A DNA stretch of 41,443 nucleotides. Origin: Eubacterium sp. Lineage in GTDB: Bacteria > Bacillota_A > Clostridia > Lachnospirales > Lachnospiraceae. Shown piece after piece: positions 34,708 to 41,443 of this stretch (position 1 is its first letter; every line of letters begins with the position of its first letter). The stretch is from the NCBI GenBank assembly GCA_023663915.1, contig JAMPGN010000009.1:1-41443 (forward strand), in the 5' to 3' direction. The position numbers were made by a program, and so were the translations under genes. The notes beneath the pieces were generated by a model. The model did not search any database. It was not told the DNA's origin and was given only the letters and a program-made list of their open reading frames with translations.

Positions 34708-34748
34708 TTATACTGGTTCCTTCATATTATGATCTATCTGTAATTTGC

Positions 34749-34779
34749 ATTGTATCATAAGTGGATGTATCTTTGTCAA
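34749..34779 (-). promoter_or_regulatory. Sigma-A promoter of trmB
   Basis: On the minus strand TTGACA (plus 34774-34779) is followed after 19 bases by TACAAT (plus 34749-34754); an overlapping GATACA gives 17-base spacing. The -35 overlaps the stop codon of the upstream gene (34776-34778). Confidence 0.6.
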
Positions 34780-35219
34780 TCTAGCAGACAGCCTTCTTTA
34801 TAAGAACATTCCAAATAGCTGGGATTCTGATAATATACATCTGATCTAAAATTTGATATCTTATCACTGATGAAAGAGTTAAAAATATTTATTAATTCAC
34901 GAACTTCTTGTCCCGACTCTGCGCAATCTTTAATCATAATGCAATATAATCTGCCAATATCCATAAAACTTGGAATAGAATATTCACAATCTGTAATTGT
35001 ATCAAAATTACCTTGCACAATTTTATATTGTTTTATAATTTCATCACTAACCTGCTCAAAGGAAAGACAGTGATTCACCTGCGCATCATATAATTGTTTC
35101 TCTATACCTTTTTCACCTAATGCATTGACGATTACACCGCGTTTATTTTTTGTCTGTCGTGCAATATATTCAATTAATGAACAAACATAAAATAAATCAT
35201 CTTCTTCTCTTTCTGTCAT
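34776..35219 (-). CDS. DUF3791-like protein, partner of the ART-fold DUF3990 protein
   Basis: The roughly 147-residue soluble protein begins DDLFYVCSLIEYIARQTKNKR and contains the H-x-L-SFEQVSDEI segment typical of DUF3791-like small proteins that neighbour DUF3990 genes. The second half (FDTITDCEYS...) is a further small helical part. I place the start at the ATG at 35219 (AAAGGAG about 11 bases upstream) rather than at 35240. It overlaps the DUF3990 gene by 23 bases, so the two are translated together. The likely role is immunity, antitoxin or cofactor for the ART-fold protein; this is inferred from layout and is not shown. Confidence 0.55.
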   Translation of the reverse strand: MTEREEDDLFYVCSLIEYIARQTKNKRGVIVNALGEKGIEKQLYDAQVNHCLSFEQVSDEIIKQYKIVQGNFDTITDCEYSIPSFMDIGRLYCIMIKDCAESGQEVRELINIFNSFISDKISNFRSDVYYQNPSYLECSYKEGCLLD

Positions 35220-35691
35220 AAACAGTCTCGCTCCTTTCATAGATTAGGCAATCCAGTGCTGATAAAGTATGAAAACTAATTTGATGCGTTGGATATTTGA
35301 ATTCTGCCAACACCCAAAATTGCTTCCTTGTTATTTTCCCAGAAAGAAAATCATTTACATAATTCCATACGGTATCATTTGCCATAGGTCCTTCTACAAT
35401 ATCATATTGATGCGTCTTACCACTTCTACAACCAGCAATAAAATCCAACCATTCATCCGTCATAGAATCAAATTTTAAGATAGATAATGTATTGTCCTGC
35501 TTATAAGAAAAATAATTAATAATTGGTGCGCCTTCACCGCGATTTGCCCAGCGCACTGCCTGCTCATAATTATTTGTACAATAAAATCCCCATGAAAAAT
35601 CCTTGGTATATTTTGCTTTTCTTATTTCTGGAAATTGCACAATTTCCTTGCTTGCATGATAAAGGGTTATAAATTTGGATTCTTTAGTCAT
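35197..35691 (-). CDS. DUF3990 protein, ADP-ribosyltransferase-like fold, candidate toxin
   Basis: The 164-residue protein matches the DUF3990 pattern, a family I place in the ADP-ribosyltransferase-like group: LYHAS near residue 10, the GFYCTNNYEQAVRWA segment at about 35-49, and the terminal HQISFHTLSALDCL. These positions correspond to the conserved H/Y and strand elements of ART folds. No signal peptide is present, so it acts in the cytoplasm if active. The small size, overlap with the DUF3791-like gene and AT-rich codon use, unlike trmB and trxA next door, suggest a mobile toxin-antitoxin-like pair. An alternative is an ADP-ribose- or NAD-binding protein without toxicity. Confidence 0.65.
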   Translation of the reverse strand: MTKESKFITLYHASKEIVQFPEIRKAKYTKDFSWGFYCTNNYEQAVRWANRGEGAPIINYFSYKQDNTLSILKFDSMTDEWLDFIAGCRSGKTHQYDIVEGPMANDTVWNYVNDFLSGKITRKQFWVLAEFKYPTHQISFHTLSALDCLIYERSETVYDRKRRR

Positions 35692-35940
35692 ACGAAATCC
35701 TCACCTGCATTTCAATACATTTTAGATACATCAATTATTATACCCAACTACCCTTATTGTATCACGCTTTTCCCCTCACGGATAGATTGATAAAAACTAT
35801 ATTTTGTATTTTTTGTAAAATCGCTACAGTTTTTTGACCAAATAGTGTATGATGGTAAATGGTAACAATGCAAACTTAGCGCTGTCATAAAATACAGCTT
35901 TTTGACATATACTTCTCTAGCATAGAAAGGTCTAACAAAA
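35692..35940. other. 249-base intergenic region between DUF3990 and dacA-like genes
   Basis: AT-rich DNA with promoter-like fragments toward the carboxypeptidase (TTGACC at about 35835 and TTGACA at about 35903, neither with a convincing -10) and a small hairpin GCTGT/ACAGC plus TTTTT at 35881-35903. I cannot assign a definite element. Confidence 0.3.
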
Positions 35941-37431
35941 ATGTTATTTTCATATATTCATAAAATTCCCGGTGGACGGAAAATCGTCTGCTCTCTGCTT
36001 GCGCTTTCTCTTCTGATTGGCGGTTTCCTTGGCAATCCCATAACCGCCCACGCTACCTTGGAAGAGCTCGAAGCCGAGGCGGAGGCGCGCAGATCGCTTC
36101 CGATCCAGTCAAACGATATCGAAAACTGGCCTGTCGGTCCTGCAATCAGTGCGGAATCTGCAATTCTGATGGATGCCAACACCGGCGTTATTTTGTATGC
36201 CAAAAATATCCACAAAAAAATGTATCCCGCCAGCACTACCAAGATTCTGACCTGTCTGATTGCCATGGAGCAGGGGAATCTCGATGATATGGTCAAATTT
36301 TCCCATGATGCAGTTTTCTCTGTTCCGGTTGGCGGCTCTAACATGGGCATGGACGAAGGAGAAGCCATTACGTTAGAAGAGGCTCTTTACGGCGTTCTTG
36401 TCGGTTCCGCCAACGAGGTTGCAAATGCGGTTGGGGAATATGTCTCCGGTTCGATTGAAGAGTTTGTCGCTGACATGAATGAACGCGCAGCGGAACTTGG
36501 CTGTACAGACAGCCATTTTATGAATACAAACGGACTTCACGATGATGACCACTATACGTCCGCCTATGATCTTGCGCTGATTTCCAGCCACTTTTTTCAG
36601 AATGAAATGCTCTGCAAGATAGGCAATACAGCACGTTATCATTTTGAACCAACTGCCACACAGCCCGACGATTTCTTTTTAATTAATAAGCATAAATTTA
36701 TTAATGGCGAGCTTTCCTATGATGGCATTCTTGGCGGCAAGACCGGTTATACTGACGAGGCGCGGCAGACTCTGGTGACATGCGCGGAGCAAAACGGCAT
36801 GAAACTAATCTGCGTTGTTTTCAAAGAAGAATCCCCCGCCCAGTTTACCGATACAGCAGAATTATTTGATTATGGTTTTAACAATTTTCAAGTTATGAAT
36901 ATATCGGAAAATGAAGATAAATACCAGATGGAAGTTTCCGGATTTCTTCAGACGGGCAATGACATTTTTGGAAATTCCAAGCCGATCCTTTCGATCGATT
37001 CTGACAGTTATGTCATAATTCCTAATACAATCGATTTTGACGATATGGATTCTTCGATAGACTATAACGTATCAAATGATAACTGCATCGCGCAGATTAA
37101 ATATTCCTATCATGACACTTATGTTGGAAGTGCCTATCTCGAACTGGCAACGAACAATACATCAACCTATGACTTCGATACCCATATCGAGACTACCAAT
37201 GTAAGTGTTGAGATGGCGGAAACAGAACCCACGCAGGATAACACGATTTTTATCAATGTGAAAAAAGTCCTGCTAGGCATTCTCATATTCGGAGTCAGCA
37301 GCATCTTATTATTTATTCTGCGCGCGTTCATCATGAACAACCGAAATGCACGGCGCAGAAAAAATCGCGTGAAACGTAAACAAAAAAGAAGGGAACGTAT
37401 GCAGTCTAACTTTGACGATTTCGATTTTTAA
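35941..37431 (+). CDS. D-alanyl-D-alanine carboxypeptidase (peptidase S11, DacA/DacF-like)
   Basis: The 496-residue penicillin-binding protein trims the terminal D-Ala of peptidoglycan pentapeptides. It has a signal peptide (hydrophobic core about 15-30, cut near AHA), the SxxK motif S98-T-T-K101, SAN at 156-158 and KTG at 267-269. A C-terminal transmembrane helix (about 443-463) followed by a very basic tail (RRRKNRVKRKQKRR) replaces the amphipathic anchor of typical DacA, so the catalytic domain faces outward. The ATG follows AGAAAGG at 10 bases. Its last 26 bases overlap, tail to tail, the exonuclease gene on the other strand. Confidence 0.93.
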   Translation: MLFSYIHKIPGGRKIVCSLLALSLLIGGFLGNPITAHATLEELEAEAEARRSLPIQSNDIENWPVGPAISAESAILMDANTGVILYAKNIHKKMYPASTTKILTCLIAMEQGNLDDMVKFSHDAVFSVPVGGSNMGMDEGEAITLEEALYGVLVGSANEVANAVGEYVSGSIEEFVADMNERAAELGCTDSHFMNTNGLHDDDHYTSAYDLALISSHFFQNEMLCKIGNTARYHFEPTATQPDDFFLINKHKFINGELSYDGILGGKTGYTDEARQTLVTCAEQNGMKLICVVFKEESPAQFTDTAELFDYGFNNFQVMNISENEDKYQMEVSGFLQTGNDIFGNSKPILSIDSDSYVIIPNTIDFDDMDSSIDYNVSNDNCIAQIKYSYHDTYVGSAYLELATNNTSTYDFDTHIETTNVSVEMAETEPTQDNTIFINVKKVLLGILIFGVSSILLFILRAFIMNNRNARRRKNRVKRKQKRRERMQSNFDDFDF

Positions 37432-38371
37432 AAGTATACTTGTCCTTTCCCTGTTTCTCGGCTTTTGCCTGCTTATTGCGGATGGTCTCAATTTCAGCCT
37501 CCGTGATAAACTTCTCTGTTTTTACAATATATACACTGCCGTCTTCCGCCTTTCGGATACGGATTTTAGACTTCATATATCCGTGTCTGTCACAGTAAGA
37601 TACGCTGTAATAATGTTTTCCGTTGGGAGTAAACCAACGGATTTTTTTACGCAGATTCCTATGACACAAGTAGCATTTTGTACTGGTTACAGTCTTATCT
37701 TCCAATGCCTCTGCCTTATCTGCAAAGCTGCGTGAAATATACTTCGCGTAATTATCAAAAATAATGTGTATCTCAGATTTTTTATCTTTGGGAAGATGGA
37801 ATACATCAAAGGAATAATTGGCAAGTACCTGCTCATCCAAAAGCGATAATACTTTCGCTGTATAATAAGCATCGCTGAAGGCACGATGGAAGGGAATATC
37901 CTTTTCAATAGACAGATAGTCTATGGCGTATTCTAACGCCCGTCTGGATTTCCTGTCTTCGTATGCAATGCTGAACAATTTCTGCACATCCAGAAATTTG
38001 AACGGACCGTCCGAGAGGGGTTCTAACTCATAATAACGGATATTTCTCTGAAGTTCTGTCAGATCAAGCGGTCCCCACGTACAGAAAATATAATCTTTTC
38101 CGCACCACTCCCGAAACTGCTTCATCACTTCTATAAAAGGACGACCTTGCTCTAACTGATTCATCTGCAAATGAATCAGTCTTCCGGTAATGCGGTGCAT
38201 CTCATGATACACCTGCGGCTTGATAAGTTCGCTAAATTCGCTGATCTTCTTCCGTTCATTATTCAATTTGACAGCGCCAATCTCTATAATCTCAAAAGGA
38301 AGGAGTTTCGTTACTTCTTCTTTGCCGGTGCTGCTCTGATTCCATTCCAAATCTAAAATAATGTAATTCAT
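37406..38371 (-). CDS. DEDDh 3'-5' exonuclease with C-terminal zinc-ribbon-like tail
   Basis: The 321-residue protein starts with a DnaQ/RNase T-like exonuclease domain (about 1-175): D7 and E9 in LDLEW, D103 in TWGPLD, and H162/D167 in HRAFSD, the complete DEDDh set. The C-terminal part has C233-x2-C236 and C260-x2-H263, a likely zinc knuckle, before a basic end. Such a tail could bind nucleic acid. Natural substrate is unknown. The ATG at 38371 follows an AT-rich region without a clear Shine-Dalgarno; the promoter at 38381-38409 is close. It is convergent with, and overlaps, the carboxypeptidase gene. Confidence 0.88.
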   Translation of the reverse strand: MNYIILDLEWNQSSTGKEEVTKLLPFEIIEIGAVKLNNERKKISEFSELIKPQVYHEMHRITGRLIHLQMNQLEQGRPFIEVMKQFREWCGKDYIFCTWGPLDLTELQRNIRYYELEPLSDGPFKFLDVQKLFSIAYEDRKSRRALEYAIDYLSIEKDIPFHRAFSDAYYTAKVLSLLDEQVLANYSFDVFHLPKDKKSEIHIIFDNYAKYISRSFADKAEALEDKTVTSTKCYLCHRNLRKKIRWFTPNGKHYYSVSYCDRHGYMKSKIRIRKAEDGSVYIVKTEKFITEAEIETIRNKQAKAEKQGKDKYTFKNRNRQS

Positions 38372-38380
38372 GATTGTTTA

Positions 38381-38409
38381 ATCATAGCACAAATCATATC
38401 GTGCTACAA
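38381..38409 (-). promoter_or_regulatory. Sigma-A promoter of the exonuclease gene
   Basis: On the minus strand TTGTAG (plus 38404-38409), a 17-base spacer and TATGAT (plus 38381-38386) lie about 10 bases before the start codon, so the mRNA would have a very short leader. Confidence 0.5.
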
Positions 38410-38433
38410 CATAGAAAAAAATGCATTTTCCCT

Positions 38434-39870
38434 TCATTTTTGCTCTACAGAAATTAAATTCTTACAAAGCCACTTTCCACGCTTTAAGCGAATCAAAAAA
38501 AGCACACCTCTGAAACACAGCTCGCCGCACATTGCCAGCCATACACCATACAATCCGATTTTCGGCGCTAACAAAGCCGCCGCTGTAATACGGACTCCCC
38601 ACATACTGACTAAATTAAGAATACTTGGAATCTTCGTATCTCCCGCTCCGCGCAAGGCTCCGGCGGCAACAATGGATGCCGCATAGAGCGGCTCCGCAAA
38701 TGCCTCTATTCTTAATACCTGTGTACCCAGCCGACGCACTTCTGCATCCGGTGTTAGTATGGCAAACATATACGGCGAAAAGAAAAACATGAAAACACCC
38801 ATAACTGACATAATTCCTATCCCTAATCCAACAGAGAGCCAAGCATATCTTTTTGCCAGATCCCGGCTTCCTGCGCCAAGACTCTGCCCTACGAGGGTCG
38901 TAGCCGCCGTTCCGACTCCATACCCCGGCATATAGCATAGGCTTTCCGCTGTGACTGCTAATGTGTTCGCCGCAATAGCGACTGTTCCCAAAGGTGCAGT
39001 AATATGCGTCAATGCCACCTGTGCGCCGCATAAGACAACATGCTCAAAGGCAAGCGGCACTGAAATCTGCACTGCCCTTTTGTAATAAACGACGTTACGC
39101 TTTCTCTCTATGCGGCGTGTTATTTTCAAATAATCCGATTTTGTGCAGGCTGCCCACATCATCAATACCGCAACAACTACTTCTGACAATGCCGTTCCTA
39201 ACGCTGCGCCTGACACGCCTAAACCTGCCCCGGCTATTGTTATTTGAAAACCCCAGAGAGCTGTCTGTCTGGTAGGAAAAATCAATAACGAATTAAAAAA
39301 CACATCCAAAATACACATTACAATATTGAGTATACTCGGCGTTTTCATATCCCCGCTGCATTGAAGCATACTCCCTGCAATCTGTCGAAATTGTGTTGCA
39401 GGCAATGCACAGGCAAATATCAGAAAATATCGGGAAGCCGCATGCGTGATCTCCGGTCTACCTCCCAGCCATACAGGAAGCGCCGGACTAATCAGAATAC
39501 CAAGCAATGATAAAAATGCTCCAAATAATAATCCGAATCTCAATGAATGACGAAAAACTTCTCTTGCTTCACCCTTAAGTCCTGCCCCTGCAAAATGCGC
39601 AACTTGGACAGAAAAGCCTGTTGCCGCCGAAATACACAGACCGCCCAGCAGCCAAGAAGAACTGGTGACAATACCGATTGCTGCCGAAGCTTCTGCACCC
39701 ATACTCCCAACCATAGCCGCATCAATATATTGCATGATAATAGAACTGATCTCGGCGAGAATAGCTGGGATGCTGAGCTTTATCACTAATTGTATCTGCT
39801 GGATGAAAGACAAGTTTTTCTTACTATCAAGCCATTCCGTCGTATTAATTTCTTTCTCTATTTCTGCCAC
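38434..39870 (-). CDS. MATE-family efflux transporter
   Basis: The 478-residue membrane protein has about twelve hydrophobic helices and an internal twofold repeat typical of MATE exporters, which expel cationic drugs in exchange for Na+ or H+. Recognisable segments are QYIDAAMVGSMG (about 47-58), GSMLQCSGDMKTPSILN in the first half and GALRGAGDTKIPSILN in the second. The start is a GTG at 39870 with GAAGAG directly before it, a tight arrangement; it lies 16 bases after the ATPase gene, so coupling is likely. Substrate unknown. Confidence 0.92.
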   Translation of the reverse strand: MAEIEKEINTTEWLDSKKNLSFIQQIQLVIKLSIPAILAEISSIIMQYIDAAMVGSMGAEASAAIGIVTSSSWLLGGLCISAATGFSVQVAHFAGAGLKGEAREVFRHSLRFGLLFGAFLSLLGILISPALPVWLGGRPEITHAASRYFLIFACALPATQFRQIAGSMLQCSGDMKTPSILNIVMCILDVFFNSLLIFPTRQTALWGFQITIAGAGLGVSGAALGTALSEVVVAVLMMWAACTKSDYLKITRRIERKRNVVYYKRAVQISVPLAFEHVVLCGAQVALTHITAPLGTVAIAANTLAVTAESLCYMPGYGVGTAATTLVGQSLGAGSRDLAKRYAWLSVGLGIGIMSVMGVFMFFFSPYMFAILTPDAEVRRLGTQVLRIEAFAEPLYAASIVAAGALRGAGDTKIPSILNLVSMWGVRITAAALLAPKIGLYGVWLAMCGELCFRGVLFLIRLKRGKWLCKNLISVEQK

Positions 39871-39886
39871 CTCTTCTCGCAGTAAT

Positions 39887-41293
39887 TCATCGTATAAAGT
39901 TTATTTCATACATATTTTTCAAAGTAATCAGCCACAATTTTTCCTGTTTTGCACGCTTTATAAGTGATGTGCTAAAACCAGATTTTGAAAAAAGATAATA
40001 ATACCGGTTAGAAAAATGTCCCATTGCATCAGCATATTCTTCTATTAACCGCAACTCACTTTCTGAAACAATATTGTCCCTAAATTTACAAGATCCAATG
40101 ATTCCGCTGTCATCTCCGGCTGATGTTACCACAATATCGAGCTGTGCCTGTTTATGAGTCTTGGGATTGCCTCCCCACCATTGCCCCACATATCCGATTG
40201 GGAATGGAATCTGTTCGTCATAATATAAAATGTAATCCTTACACATCTTTTCAAATGTCAGTCCCATATAATCTGACAATTTGTTCTCTACCGTAATAGG
40301 ATAAGATTTTTCCATTCTACCGGATTGTATTGCCGAAATATTTTTAGGTACAAATGTATACCAGAAGCGGAAAAACTGATCTTCAATCAGATAAATCGGT
40401 CTCTTACTGTTCGGTTCTGTAACCGGTATTTCTCTTTTGATAATGCCTAGTGTTATCAAGTTCGCAATGTATTTCGAGCATAACCCTGTTTCAACACCCA
40501 ATGTCGAAGCAATCTCTGAAAGTTTTGTTTTACCGGAAGCAATCGCCGTTATAACTGCATTATAAACTGCCGGTTCTCTTAGTTCCTGTTTTAACAAATT
40601 AGAAGGTTCTTCAAATAAAGTCGCATTTCTATCAAAAACGTTCTCCAACAAATTTTCTTTGATTGATAATACAGAAGAAAATTGTTCCAAATACATAGGT
40701 ATTCCTCCAGTAATACCATAAATCAACGCTTTTTCTTCATTGGAATAATCTGGAAACCATTTTCCTGTGTCCAGATAATCAAATGGTAATATCTTAAATT
40801 GTGCAGTCCGGCGGCCATAAAGAGGACTCTGATACCCCAATACTTGTTTTTCCATAAAACTCATAGAAAAACCACACAAGATCAGAAACAGTTTCGTATT
40901 TTTAAATTGATGATCCAGATAATTCTGCAACAATGAGGAAACTCCTCGATCCGCTTGTGCCAGATATGGATATTCATCAATCGCTAAAATCAGTCTTTCT
41001 GTCTTTGACATTTCTGCTATTTTCAAAAATGCATCTGAAAAATTTCGGTAAGTCGCATTAGCTGTACTCTCTTCGGTCATGACCTCTGAAACTGCTTTTG
41101 ATAACGTTTCTAAATTCTGCTCGGCACTATTCTCCTGCGCCGCAAAAAAAACCGTTTTTTTGTCTTTACAAAATTCATTAATCAGAGTCGTTTTACCTAC
41201 ACGACGGCGGCCATAGATAATGGCAACTTCCAGTTTATTACTCTGATACATACGATTTAATTTTTTTAATTCCTGCTCACGTCCGATAAACAT
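39887..41293 (-). CDS. Archaeal-type AAA ATPase with DUF234 nuclease-like C-terminus
   Basis: The roughly 468-residue protein has an ATPase domain (PF01637 type) with P-loop GRRRVGKTT and Walker B LILAIDEYPYL, a winged-helix part (TKLSEIASTLGVETGLCSKYIANL), and a DUF234-like PD-(D/E)XK end (QLDIVVTS...IIGSCKF). The lysine of ExK seems to sit in the less usual SCKF context. It is the third family of AAA-nuclease proteins in the window; cellular role unsettled. Two adjacent ATGs exist (41296, 41293); AAAGGAG has better spacing to the second. It is followed by a MATE exporter, and preceded by a promoter overlapped by symmetric repeats. Confidence 0.85.
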   Translation of the reverse strand: MFIGREQELKKLNRMYQSNKLEVAIIYGRRRVGKTTLINEFCKDKKTVFFAAQENSAEQNLETLSKAVSEVMTEESTANATYRNFSDAFLKIAEMSKTERLILAIDEYPYLAQADRGVSSLLQNYLDHQFKNTKLFLILCGFSMSFMEKQVLGYQSPLYGRRTAQFKILPFDYLDTGKWFPDYSNEEKALIYGITGGIPMYLEQFSSVLSIKENLLENVFDRNATLFEEPSNLLKQELREPAVYNAVITAIASGKTKLSEIASTLGVETGLCSKYIANLITLGIIKREIPVTEPNSKRPIYLIEDQFFRFWYTFVPKNISAIQSGRMEKSYPITVENKLSDYMGLTFEKMCKDYILYYDEQIPFPIGYVGQWWGGNPKTHKQAQLDIVVTSAGDDSGIIGSCKFRDNIVSESELRLIEEYADAMGHFSNRYYYLFSKSGFSTSLIKRAKQEKLWLITLKNMYEINFIR

Positions 41294-41306
41294 CATGTTC
41301 TCCTTT

Positions 41307-41339
41307 AGTGAATCATAATATACTATATTTTAATTCACT
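41307..41339 (-). promoter_or_regulatory. Nested symmetric operator at the DUF234 ATPase promoter
   Basis: Outer arms AGTGAAT (41307-41313) and ATTCACT (41333-41339) enclose an inner palindrome AATATACTATATT (41317-41329). They cover the promoter -10 and the stretch between it and the ribosome-binding site. Confidence 0.5.
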
Positions 41340-41355
41340 ATTTATAAGATGTCAA
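41327..41355 (-). promoter_or_regulatory. Sigma-A promoter of the DUF234 ATPase gene
   Basis: On the minus strand TTGACA (plus 41350-41355), a 17-base spacer and TAAAAT (plus 41327-41332) precede the start codon by about 34 bases. Confidence 0.65.
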
Positions 41356-41397
41356 TCGAGAACGACTGTAAAATATCCCCTAATACATTCAGATAAA

Positions 41398-41443
41398 GAG
41401 AAAGACTGTAAACCCAAGAATCCTTGAATTTACAGTCTTTCTC
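41398..41443. terminator. Long hairpin at the right window edge, probable terminator
   Basis: Perfect 15-bp arms starting GAGAAAGACTG and ending AGTCTTTCTC (41398-41412, 41429-41443) enclose a 16-base loop with an inner CAAG/CTTG pair. The window ends at the last arm base, so the T-run and the gene it serves cannot be seen. A partial extra copy GACTGTAAAA lies near 41364. Confidence 0.5.

Overview
The window looks like chromosome from a low-to-mid GC, endospore-lineage Firmicute, most likely a gut Lachnospiraceae (Clostridium cluster XIVa). The basis is the gene order HU - rqcP - yabP - yabQ - divIC - spoIIE-like - tilS - hpt - ftsH, Shine-Dalgarno sites of the AGGAGG type, LytTR/GHKL two-component genes, TTG starts, and many AAA+/PD-(D/E)XK accessory genes. 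Genus was not determined; family placement is inference.

Left part (1-6.4 kb) is accessory. It holds the start of a response regulator cut by the window edge, two paralogous AAA-ATPase-like proteins with a C-terminal PD-(D/E)XK nuclease-like domain, a P-loop-less remnant of a DUF4143 ATPase lying between them, and a complete DUF4143 ATPase whose upstream region carries a near-perfect 38-bp palindrome. From 6.5 to 13.5 kb come a LytTR regulator and GHKL kinase, a divergent ABC-2 exporter operon ending in a tiny zinc-ribbon protein, and a TetR-controlled second ABC-2 exporter. A GH13 alpha-glucanase follows (13.6-15.7 kb).

The middle (16.0-28.6 kb) is the conserved cell-division/sporulation/housekeeping block, almost all on the minus strand: cca, a CotS-like kinase-fold protein, a PEGA lipoprotein with an 11-copy decapeptide repeat, mazG, HU, rqcP, yabP, yabQ, divIC, a short SpoIIE-type phosphatase without its usual membrane domain, tilS, hpt and ftsH. 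Promoter reading gives a near-consensus sigma-E site before yabP, a good sigma-E-like site before the CotS-like gene, and a promoter before the SpoIIE-like gene that reads as either sigma-E-like or sigma-A with a Spo0A-like box. The block therefore appears to be wired for sporulation.

The right part (28.8-41.4 kb) holds a small conserved acidic protein, a GH127-GH3 glycosidase operon (probably arabinoside use), tRNA-Pro(CGG), thioredoxin, trmB, a DUF3990/DUF3791-like pair that looks like an ADP-ribosyltransferase-fold toxin with its partner, a penicillin-binding D,D-carboxypeptidase, a DEDDh exonuclease fused to a zinc-ribbon-like tail, a MATE exporter and a DUF234-type ATPase with a symmetric operator at its promoter.

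The best candidates for something little described are the DUF3990/DUF3791-like pair, the cluster of AAA-nuclease genes with its truncated member and palindromic control sites, and the membrane-less SpoIIE-like protein.
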